A stretch of DNA of 7,102 bases from Bacteroidales bacterium (lineage in GTDB: Bacteria; Bacteroidota; Bacteroidia; Bacteroidales; WRGA01): assembly GCA_031279795.1 (NCBI GenBank), contig JAITHZ010000115.1, forward strand, positions 1 to 7,102, read 5' to 3'. The notes below the pieces were generated by a model. The model saw nothing but the letters and a program-made list of their open reading frames with translations. It made no database searches and was not told the DNA's origin. Positions 1 through 5,833 of the stretch are shown here, piece by piece. The position numbers were made by a program, and so were the translations under genes. Numbering within the stretch: position 1 is the first letter of the stretch; every line of letters starts with the position of its first letter.

Positions 1-74
1 ACAATAATAAAATATAAAAAAATGAGCGAAAATTGTTTTAGTGTTTTTTCCCTGGCTGTATGGCTGTATCTCAT
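1..74 (-). CDS. Possible 5' end of a leftward gene, cut by the window edge
   Basis: Reading leftward from an ATG at 74-72, the frame stays open for 24 codons to the window edge. The peptide begins MRYSHTAREKTLKQ and continues into a hydrophobic run (FSLIFLYFII), which would suit a signal peptide or first membrane segment. A promoter-like TATCTTTG motif on the same strand lies about 110 bases upstream (190-183), which fits a divergent gene with an untranslated leader. The product cannot be identified. An open run of this length in AT-rich DNA can arise by chance, so this is a weak call. A tandem 8-base repeat (TGGCTGTA twice, 53-68) lies inside the reading frame. Confidence 0.3.
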   Translation of the reverse strand, partial: MRYSHTAREKTLKQFSLIFLYFII

Positions 75-182
75 TTATAAATTCAAAAAATATTATAATA
101 AATTATAAATTATTTTCGAATAGCTTATGCAAAAAATTGTTTTGCGCACTACTTTTCTACTTATATCCTAAAATTCGCGCTG

Positions 183-190
183 CAAAGATA
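183..190 (-). promoter_or_regulatory. Candidate Bacteroidota -7 promoter element, leftward
   Basis: The minus strand reads TATCTTTG followed by CAGCGCG, matching the Bacteroidota -7 consensus TAnnTTTG. No convincing -33 TTTG/TTG is visible about 19 bases upstream; that stretch is a T run on the minus strand. It would drive the possible leftward gene starting at 74. Motif match only. Confidence 0.4.
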
Positions 191-236
191 TTGAATTATT
201 TTTGATAAAAAAAATACATGCTTAAATTTTATAATC

Positions 237-323
237 AATCAACTGATTTACGAAATCAGATAATATAGATATAGGACTGATAATCAGTAAAAAATACCAA
301 CTGATTTCGTAAATCAGTTGGTT
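237..323. repeat. Cluster of three CTGAT...ATCAG dyads
   Basis: Three related palindromes lie within 87 bases: CTGATTT-acg-AAATCAG (243-259), ACTGAT-a-ATCAGT (276-288) and CCAACTGATTT-cgt-AAATCAGTTGG (297-321). The outer two are near-identical as direct repeats and differ only in the central three bases. They are also exact inverted copies over 20 bp (240-259 with 301-320), extendable to 23 pairs (237-259 with 301-323) if one G-U pair is allowed. The RNA could therefore fold either as separate local hairpins or as one long stem with a loop of about 41 nt. The cluster sits between two outward-facing promoter-like motifs. Whether it acts as operators, an attenuator or a dispersed repeat cannot be told from one copy. 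Confidence 0.7.
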
Positions 324-327
324 TTTT
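297..327 (+). terminator. Hairpin plus T-run, terminator-like
   Basis: A perfect 11-bp stem (297-307 with 311-321) with a 3-nt loop is followed directly by six T (322-327). This is the form of a rightward Rho-independent terminator, although the stem is AT-rich. No rightward gene is visible before it in the window. It may therefore end a transcript entering from the left, insulate the promoter at 372-379, or act as an attenuator with the upstream dyad at 243-259. On the minus strand it lacks a clean T-run. Confidence 0.45.
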
Positions 328-348
328 ACAAGAGGAATAGATCCAACA

Positions 349-379
349 TTTACAATAGCAATATGATATATTACCTTTG
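349..379 (+). promoter_or_regulatory. Candidate promoter for the exported protein gene
   Basis: TACCTTTG at 372-379, followed by CACC, fits the Bacteroidota -7 element TAnnTTTG exactly. A weak -33 candidate, TTTA at 349-352, lies 19 bases upstream and has A where the consensus has G. Transcription would begin near 383-387, giving a leader of about 155 nt that contains the four ATTGCAAT palindromes before the ATG at 540. Confidence 0.5.
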
Positions 380-416
380 CACCGGTTATCAGAAAATTGT
401 TGTACAAAAAAAATGT

Positions 417-471
417 ATTGCAATTATTGCAATAAATAAAAATTGCAATAAAAAGTAATTACTATTGCAAT
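417..471. promoter_or_regulatory. Four copies of palindrome ATTGCAAT, candidate operator cluster
   Basis: The perfect 8-bp palindrome ATTGCAAT occurs at 417-424, 426-433, 442-449 and 464-471. Two copies extend to the 10-bp palindrome TATTGCAATA (425-434 and 463-472). Start-to-start spacings are 9, 16 and 22 bases. The cluster lies between the candidate promoter at 372-379 and the ATG at 540. Four copies in 55 bases exceed what AT-rich composition should give and suggest cooperative binding by a dimeric regulator downstream of the promoter. No regulator gene is in the window, so the partner is unknown. Irregular spacing argues against a simple microsatellite. Confidence 0.5.
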
Positions 472-539
472 AAAATAAAATGGATACGATAATCAATAAA
501 TTTTTAAATTAATTGTTTTAATATTATTTGTTTTTTACA

Positions 540-1703
540 ATGAAGAAAAATATTATAATCTTGAGCGTATTGCTACCGATTGGGAGCCTCAGTGCGCAGG
601 TTACTATCGGGGCAGATGTTGAACCTCAAAAGGCAGCATTATTGGAATTGGCAACCCAGCAGGCAGATGGCGATAATGTAACTTCAACCAAGGGGGGCTT
701 GATAATCCCCCGCGTTAAGCTTGTGAGTGCAACCACCCTTGAGCCGTTCATTGCCACAACCGACCCTGACTGGACTAACAACGCCACTACAAAAATCAAG
801 GAAAAGCATGCAGGACTGATTGTTTACAACCTCACTGCTAATACTACGTTTTCCAAAGGACTGTATGTGTGGGACGGTGCAGAATGGCGCGAACACAAGC
901 ATGCTCGAGATCTGGTACAAACTGCCGACAACGGGTTGACGCTCTCGAACTCGCATCTGAAATGGGGCGGAGCGCTTACAAACGCCTCCACTGCTGTTAC
1001 AGTAGACGCCGGTACCCAGCAACTTAAGTTTGACATTGCAAACAGTTCCGGTAGCGCTGCCGACAAAGGCCTTTTAATTACAGGCCTGCAAAGTCAGACT
1101 GATTCAAAGGCTGTTACTGTTAATGTAAATACAGGAAAATTAGGTTTGGCTTCGGTAATACCTGCCGCAATGACTTTTTTTCAGTCTGGCGATGAATCTA
1201 CAAATATTGCTTCAACTATCAATACCGGTAGTGCGTATAAAGTGGCTTGGAGCCCGGGAGACCAAATTTTTAACAATTTGGTGACTTTTAACGATGCCGA
1301 CGACTGTTTTATAGCCCAAAACGATGGAATATTTGAAATATCCGCTTTCGTTTCTTATGCTCCAAGATATAATACTGCTGGCAGTGACGCCAGCTTGCTG
1401 AATGCTACTTTACAGGTGGCAAGATACCCCAGTACAACTACGTGGATAGATTACTCTTCCGTTCGAATGGTTTGGGTAGGGATTGGTGCGGTTTATCGTC
1501 AAACCTTGAATATCCCGCCTGTGTTATTGACTGTGTCTACTGGCGACCGTATTCGCCTGATTATACAGCGCCCGCCAACCGCTACTGGTACAGGAGTCTT
1601 GGGAGCTGAGCATAATTATTCTTCCTCCTCTTCTGCCACAGGTATCGCGCCTCCGTTCGGCACCAATTTCTCAAAAGGTATAAAAATTCTGGCAGTACAG
1701 TAA
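540..1703 (+). CDS. Exported protein of unknown function, possible C-terminal jelly-roll domain
   Basis: This is a 387-residue protein with a clear signal peptide: KK near the start, hydrophobic core at residues 5-15 and a likely signal peptidase I site after SLSA (residue 19). The ATG at 540 is preferred to an in-frame TTG at 528 because it places the charged and hydrophobic parts correctly. The mature N-terminus (VTIGADVEPQKAALLELA), the stretch GLIVYNLTANTTFSKGLYVWDGAEW (split 92-100 and 101-116) and the NGLTLSNSHLKWGGALT stretch (131-147) resemble recurring segments in Bacteroidales surface or secreted proteins of unknown role. The last 180 or so residues (about 208-387) are rich in alternating hydrophobic residues. 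The parts KVAWSPGDQIFNN and NDGIFEISAFVSY, and a final strand ending ILAVQ, recall a C1q/TNF-like beta sandwich. That fold is inference. The only two cysteine-bearing features of note are absent apart from C256. The gene has its own terminator and is probably monocistronic. Confidence 0.85.
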   Translation: MKKNIIILSVLLPIGSLSAQVTIGADVEPQKAALLELATQQADGDNVTSTKGGLIIPRVKLVSATTLEPFIATTDPDWTNNATTKIKEKHAGLIVYNLTANTTFSKGLYVWDGAEWREHKHARDLVQTADNGLTLSNSHLKWGGALTNASTAVTVDAGTQQLKFDIANSSGSAADKGLLITGLQSQTDSKAVTVNVNTGKLGLASVIPAAMTFFQSGDESTNIASTINTGSAYKVAWSPGDQIFNNLVTFNDADDCFIAQNDGIFEISAFVSYAPRYNTAGSDASLLNATLQVARYPSTTTWIDYSSVRMVWVGIGAVYRQTLNIPPVLLTVSTGDRIRLIIQRPPTATGTGVLGAEHNYSSSSSATGIAPPFGTNFSKGIKILAVQ

Positions 1704-1730
1704 AAATAGGTGTTTGTTCGTTTTTTTGTC

Positions 1731-1767
1731 TGGCGCCACAAATTGTTGCGATTTGTGGCGCCATTTT
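1731..1767 (+). terminator. Rho-independent terminator after the exported protein gene
   Basis: A perfect 13-bp inverted repeat, TGGCGCCACAAAT (1731-1743) with ATTTGTGGCGCCA (1751-1763), encloses a 7-nt loop and is followed by TTTT (1764-1767). It begins 27 bases after the stop codon at 1703. The stem base is GC-rich, so the hairpin should be very stable. The bases before the left arm are T rather than A on the plus strand, so it should work rightward only. It separates the exported protein gene from the polysaccharide operon. Confidence 0.85.
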
Positions 1768-1791
1768 GATAAGTTGGATTGATTAAATAAG

Positions 1792-1809
1792 ACTTTAATC
1801 TATTAAAGT
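1792..1809. promoter_or_regulatory. 18-bp palindrome, candidate operator
   Basis: ACTTTAAT (1792-1799) and ATTAAAGT (1802-1809) form a perfect inverted repeat around a 2-base centre. The centre is too short for a good RNA hairpin loop without opening inner pairs, so a dimeric protein-binding site is the more natural reading. It lies in the gap between the terminator and the export operon, about 205 bases before the operon's first ATG. Confidence 0.35.
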
Positions 1810-1820
1810 TGAGTTAATTA

Positions 1821-1855
1821 GATGGAGTAGGGCAGGGTAGGAGAGGAGGCCAGGG
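1821..1855 (+). other. G-rich purine island in the operon leader region
   Basis: In otherwise AT-rich intergenic DNA, these 35 bases carry seven G-runs (GG at 1824, GGG at 1830, GGG at 1835, GG at 1840, GG at 1845, GG at 1848, GGG at 1853) with short linkers and few pyrimidines. The spacing allows a two-layer G-quadruplex on the plus strand. Most runs are only two G long, so stability is uncertain and no function can be assigned. Confidence 0.35.
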
Positions 1856-1920
1856 AAAACAAAAATTTACAGAAACTATTTTCAGTATTCATCATTGTTA
1901 AAGATGTTTAATATCAAAAT

Positions 1921-1928
1921 TTATTTTG
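1921..1928 (+). promoter_or_regulatory. Weak -7 promoter candidate for the export operon
   Basis: TTATTTTG differs from TAnnTTTG at one position and is followed by CC. A TTG at 1895-1897 lies 23 bases upstream, a little farther than the usual spacing of about 19. It would give a leader of about 80 nt before the ATG at 2014. It is the best match I see in the gap, but it is not strong. Confidence 0.25.
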
Positions 1929-2013
1929 CCAATACAAAAAAAAAATGTTCCTTTGTAGCCAAATCAACCTGCAGATTTCAATTGGCTGGATGTTTATAAA
2001 AAATGAATCAAAA

Positions 2014-2784
2014 ATGAAAATACATTCTCGGATTGTTTTATTGTCTCTGTTTATGATGCTTTTGTTGTCAAGTTGCTTGACGCCAGGTAAGTTGCCTTAT
2101 CTGAAAAATGTCGAAGATTTACCGCAAAGCAAACTGAAAGCGGCAGCTATGGTTTACGAAGCCAAAATAATGCCAAAAGATATGCTTTCTATCGTGATAA
2201 CCTCTAAAGTGGCGGCTGCAACCGAACCTTTCCGCGTGGGTGACATGGAATATATTGTGGAGAGCGACGGTTATATCGAACTTCCGACTCTGGGGCGTAT
2301 CCGCGTGGAAGGAATGACGCGCTTTGAAGTACAGGAACTGATCAAGAGCCTCCTTTACCCGAAATATCTTGCGGAACAGCCGCTGGTAAAAGTGAAATTT
2401 ATTAATTATAAAATAACAGTGATAGGGGAAGTAAGAGCGCCAGGAACATTTACTATCGACCGCGAAAACTGTACGATTTACGAAGCATTGGCGCGCGCCG
2501 GCGATTTGGCAATCACCGGACGAAGAGACAATGTCAAGATATTGCGGCAAAATGGCGACGGTGAAATCAGTATCTTTGTGGTGGATTTGCAGGATAAAAA
2601 TCTAATCCTTTACCCATCGCTCTACTACCTGCAACAGAATGATCTGGTTTATGTGCAGCCTGCTGCACAAGTTGCCTTGAGTCAGTCTACGTGGGTCATG
2701 AATACCCTGCAGTCGTCAATATGGTTGCTGTCGTCGGTTATGACGGCGGTTATTACTTATGTCGGACTGGTTAAAAATAAATAA
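2014..2784 (+). CDS. Wza-like polysaccharide export lipoprotein
   Basis: This 256-residue protein is the probable outer-membrane export component for a capsule, exopolysaccharide or O-antigen-like glycan. It has a lipoprotein signal: MKIHSR, a hydrophobic stretch (7-18) and lipobox LSSC with the lipidated cysteine at 21. A polysaccharide export (PES/Poly_export) domain spans about 48-130, including DGYIELPTLGRIRVEGMT (85-102). A SLBB domain follows at about 133-185 with the hallmark ITVIGEVRAPGTFTI (134-148). The C-terminus (about 233-253) is hydrophobic and could be a membrane helix. The protein is much shorter than E. coli Wza (about 380 residues), as is common in Bacteroidota. An in-frame ATG at 1945 would add 23 residues before the signal peptide; the ATG at 2014 gives a normal lipoprotein N-terminus. 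It is first in a four-gene operon, 14 nt before the Wzc-like gene. Confidence 0.93.
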   Translation: MKIHSRIVLLSLFMMLLLSSCLTPGKLPYLKNVEDLPQSKLKAAAMVYEAKIMPKDMLSIVITSKVAAATEPFRVGDMEYIVESDGYIELPTLGRIRVEGMTRFEVQELIKSLLYPKYLAEQPLVKVKFINYKITVIGEVRAPGTFTIDRENCTIYEALARAGDLAITGRRDNVKILRQNGDGEISIFVVDLQDKNLILYPSLYYLQQNDLVYVQPAAQVALSQSTWVMNTLQSSIWLLSSVMTAVITYVGLVKNK

Positions 2785-2798
2785 TATCAAGTAAGATT

Positions 2799-5183
2799 AT
2801 GTCAGAAATTGTAACAAAGCCGGATATTGCAAACAGCCCGAACAATCTCTCATCAACAGTCAAAACGGCAAGCAAGGAACATGAAATAGACTTGAAAGAT
2901 TTTTTATTCAAACTTCTGGCGCATTGGCAATGGTTTATTCTGTCTGTGGCTTTCTGTTTTTCTTACGGAATTTATAAAATTTATGAAGCTACTCCGCTTT
3001 ACAGTTCCAATGAATTGGTATTGATAAAAGATGCGCGCAGTGGCTCGGATGAATTTATGCTCGAAATGGCGGGTATGGCGCGTTCCAATATGGAAAATGA
3101 AATTGCCGTATTAACTTCGCCCGACCTGAGCTGTAAAGTAATAAAAGAACTGGATTTGTGTTCGACTTATTACCTTAAAGGAAAGTTTGGTATGGCCAAC
3201 AAAGAACTGTACAAAGGCGATTGTCCGCTTTATGTACATACTGAAGGGCGAGACCCAGATTCTATCGAAAATGTCCGCTTTGAATTTGCGCCTTTGAATG
3301 ACCAGTTTGAGGTAACTGTTTTTGGAAGAACATATTTGATTAAAAGAGCCGACATGCCAATTATACTGGAATTGCCGGAAGCTAATTCAAAATACCTCAT
3401 CGACATGAAAAAGGGTTTTGAAATGCCCGAAAACAACATTATTGTTGATGTGATAAACCCAAGAATTTCTTCATGGTCGTATGCAAGTCAGCTCTCTGTT
3501 GAAGAAGCAAGCGAAAATTCCACACTGCTTGGCGTGGCCATTTTCGGGCAGCACCCGGTGAAATGCCGCGATTTCCTGCTGAAACTGATTGAGGTGTACA
3601 ACGAAGAAACACGGCAGGATAAAATATTCGTTTCCAAAGAAACATCTACTTTTATCAATGCTCGTATCGAAGCGATTTCCAAAGAATTGGCAGAGGAAGC
3701 TACTCGCGCTGAAGATTTCCGTAAAATACATGGTATCACCGATTTAGTATCAACATCAAACACTTACACTCAACGTACAAATATCAGCGAACAGCAAATA
3801 ACCGATATACAGGCGGAATTGATTCTGCTGGGAGATGTCGAAAAAATGCTTGCAAGTTCGGAATCTGACAAAAGCCTTACCTTGCCGTCGATTCCCTTGT
3901 CCGACGCATCAACGGCGCATCTTATTGAACGCTATAATGATGCGGTACTCACCCGAACCAAGTTATTCGGCGCGTCTAAAGACATTAATCCGGCATTTAT
4001 TCAAGCAAGCAAGGACATCGAATCGTTGCGGGGAATCATCCTTCAAAGCATTGCCAACATCCGGAAAAGAGCAATGCTATCCATTGATAATTTGCGACAG
4101 CAGCAGCGACTTACGCAGGCGCGCGCTATGGAAGTCCCGGTGCTGGACAGAAAACTGGAAGAAATCACACGCCAACAATCGGTAAAAGTCGATTTGTATA
4201 CCTATCTCTTGCGCAAGCGGGAAGAAACGGCTCTCGCGCAGGCGGCAATTTCTCCTAAAGCAAAAATTATTACTGAACCAGTTGTCAGCTATTTCCCCAT
4301 TTCTCCTAACAGGCAGAAAATGATGATGTATTCCATACTTGCCGGATTATTTATCCCAATCGGAGTTATTGTAATCCGTGACTTTTTTCGAACCCGAATC
4401 GAAAGCCGTGAAGACTTGATGAAAATTCTGCTGGTGCCTTTCATCGGAGAAATATCCAAAAGTGTTGATAATTCAACTGTTGTGGTGCGGAAAAATGTTA
4501 ATTCATCTATCATTGAACTCTTCCGAGCCTTACGTAACAGCATTAACTTCGTTATCGGAAATACCGAAAAAAAGGTTATTCTTGTTACTTCAACGCTGGC
4601 CGGAGAAGGGAAAACCTTTGTCAGCATTAATCTGGCCATGAGTTATGCCTTGATGAACAAAAAAGTGATACTGATCGGGCTGGATATTCGTAATCCAAAG
4701 ATTGCTCAAAATCTGGGGGTGAAGCGTACTATCGGAATAACTTCCTATCTGTCGGGTGATACCGACGACTTGGATTCGCTTATCATCGGCACGCCTTTCC
4801 ACGAAAATCTGTCGCTCCTGCAATCTGGTTCCGTTCCGCCAAACCCGAATGAACTGCTGGTTTCGCAACGCCTGGATGATGCAATGCTGGCGCTTCGCGC
4901 CAAATACGATATGATCGTGGTGGACACGGCGCCTATTGGTCTGGTTTCCGACACTTTCCTGCTAAATCGTATTTCCGACATGTTTGTTTATGTTACACGG
5001 GAAAATGTTACCCCAAAGGAAACGGTTTCTTTCATTAACAATATTTACGAAGAAAAACGATTAACTAATCTGTATGTATTGCTGAATGCAACCGAATTTA
5101 ACAAAAAGAAATATGGTTATGCTCGCTACAAATACGGTTATAAGTATTATTACGGATATCATTCAAAACGGCCTAAACAGTAA
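2799..5183 (+). CDS. Wzc-like chain-length determinant and BY-family tyrosine autokinase
   Basis: This 794-residue inner-membrane protein controls polymer length and export through phosphorylation cycles. The N-terminal Wzz domain starts at about 30, with a membrane segment at about 44-61. A long periplasmic region follows, mostly helical and probably coiled-coil at about 280-475. The G-rich GNVR-type segment (about 441-505) ends in PISPNRQ, and a second membrane segment is at about 508-527. The cytoplasmic kinase has the EX2RX2R oligomerisation motif (ELFRALR, 573-579), Walker A (AGEGKT, 601-606), Walker A' (VILIGLDIRNP, 623-633), Walker B (IVVDTAP, 706-712) and a tail with nine tyrosines at 772-787. 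In Walker A' the first Asp of the usual DxD is Gly627 while Asp629 is kept. Kinase and Wzz domains are fused, as in proteobacterial Wzc. The gene follows the export lipoprotein by 14 nt. No Wzb-type phosphatase is in the window. Confidence 0.95.
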   Translation: MSEIVTKPDIANSPNNLSSTVKTASKEHEIDLKDFLFKLLAHWQWFILSVAFCFSYGIYKIYEATPLYSSNELVLIKDARSGSDEFMLEMAGMARSNMENEIAVLTSPDLSCKVIKELDLCSTYYLKGKFGMANKELYKGDCPLYVHTEGRDPDSIENVRFEFAPLNDQFEVTVFGRTYLIKRADMPIILELPEANSKYLIDMKKGFEMPENNIIVDVINPRISSWSYASQLSVEEASENSTLLGVAIFGQHPVKCRDFLLKLIEVYNEETRQDKIFVSKETSTFINARIEAISKELAEEATRAEDFRKIHGITDLVSTSNTYTQRTNISEQQITDIQAELILLGDVEKMLASSESDKSLTLPSIPLSDASTAHLIERYNDAVLTRTKLFGASKDINPAFIQASKDIESLRGIILQSIANIRKRAMLSIDNLRQQQRLTQARAMEVPVLDRKLEEITRQQSVKVDLYTYLLRKREETALAQAAISPKAKIITEPVVSYFPISPNRQKMMMYSILAGLFIPIGVIVIRDFFRTRIESREDLMKILLVPFIGEISKSVDNSTVVVRKNVNSSIIELFRALRNSINFVIGNTEKKVILVTSTLAGEGKTFVSINLAMSYALMNKKVILIGLDIRNPKIAQNLGVKRTIGITSYLSGDTDDLDSLIIGTPFHENLSLLQSGSVPPNPNELLVSQRLDDAMLALRAKYDMIVVDTAPIGLVSDTFLLNRISDMFVYVTRENVTPKETVSFINNIYEEKRLTNLYVLLNATEFNKKKYGYARYKYGYKYYYGYHSKRPKQ

Positions 5184-5185
5184 CG

Positions 5186-5812
5186 ATGAAGAAAGTAAAC
5201 CTAATGCAGTTTAGCGCTGTTTCTAATAAAATATTTGCAGAGGCAACTTCCTGTTATCACGCGAAAGACGATGTAGATGCGTCGGTAGAAATTCCTTATC
5301 CCGAAAAATCCATTGAATATTGCCTTTTTCTGAAAAACTGGATTGATGCTGTTCAGTGGCATCTGGAAGATATTATCCGCAATCCCGAAATTGATGCTGT
5401 GGAAGCCTTGAAAATAAAACGGCGTATCGACCGTTCAAATCAGGAGCGCACGGAATTGGTAGAACTGATTGACAGCTACTTTTTGGACAAATACAGCTTG
5501 GTTCCTCCTGAACCGGATGCGACTGTAAATACGGAAAGCCCTGCTTGGGCAATTGACAGACTTTCGATTCTTGTGCTGAAAATCTACCACATGAAACAGG
5601 AAACTCTGCGTGCCGACGCTTCGCGGGAGCATATCGCTCAATGTGAGCAGAAACTTGCCGTACTGCTGGAACAGCAAAATGACCTTTCTACAGCTGTCGA
5701 CCAACTGTTGGCTGATATTGAAGCTGGCCGAAAATACATGAAGGTTTACAAGCAGATGAAAATGTACAACGACCCTGCACTGAATCCTGTACTGTACCGT
5801 AGCCAAAAATAA
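5186..5812 (+). CDS. DUF4254 family protein of unknown function
   Basis: This is a 208-residue soluble protein with no signal peptide or membrane segment, probably cytoplasmic and mainly helical. I recognise the DUF4254 family from its conserved blocks: KNWIDAVQWHLEDIIRNP (50-67), IKRRIDRSNQERTELVELID (77-96), ESPAWAIDRLSILVLKIYHM (117-136) and a C-terminal KVYKQMKMYNDPALNPVLY (187-205). The many invariant-looking charged, Trp and His residues hint at an enzyme or a ligand-binding role, but no reaction is known to me. The ATG lies only 2 nt after the kinase stop, which implies translational coupling, and the glycosyltransferase follows 21 nt later. As I recall, DUF4254 genes are often next to GT9 genes in Bacteroidota. 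A role in surface-glycan or LPS assembly is inferred from this context alone. Confidence 0.88.
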   Translation: MKKVNLMQFSAVSNKIFAEATSCYHAKDDVDASVEIPYPEKSIEYCLFLKNWIDAVQWHLEDIIRNPEIDAVEALKIKRRIDRSNQERTELVELIDSYFLDKYSLVPPEPDATVNTESPAWAIDRLSILVLKIYHMKQETLRADASREHIAQCEQKLAVLLEQQNDLSTAVDQLLADIEAGRKYMKVYKQMKMYNDPALNPVLYRSQK

Positions 5813-5833
5813 GTACTGTTTATTATTGACAAA

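Noticed and set aside
240..320. Invertible promoter flanked by inverted repeats, as in Bacteroides capsule loci
   Set aside because: The spacer is only about 41 bases, contains no promoter motif, and each arm is itself palindromic. No invertase gene is visible.
222..407. Minus-strand open frame of 61 codons in the upstream gap
   Set aside because: It starts only with TTG, runs through the dyad cluster and promoter motif, and its composition reflects AT-rich non-coding DNA. No family resemblance.
528..539. In-frame TTG start four codons upstream of the exported protein ATG
   Set aside because: The ATG at 540 gives a standard signal peptide beginning MKKN; the TTG start would put FFT before it with no supporting signal.
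684..1066. Antisense open frames opposite the exported protein and other operon genes
   Set aside because: They are shadows of well-supported genes, without independent start context, signal sequences or family motifs.
1957..1987. Leader hairpin before the export lipoprotein (AGCCAA with TTGGCT)
   Set aside because: Only 6 outer pairs and 3 inner pairs with a five-base asymmetric bulge; too weak to call.
1945..2013. Upstream in-frame ATGs (1945 and 1990) for the export lipoprotein
   Set aside because: They would bury the lipoprotein signal 8-23 residues inside the protein. The ATG at 1945 also overlaps a run of ten A, which could slip, but no phase-variable reading frame is evident.
3835..4185. 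Plus-strand open frame of 116 codons inside the kinase gene
   Set aside because: It is fully within the strongly supported Wzc-like coding region in another frame and has no recognisable features.
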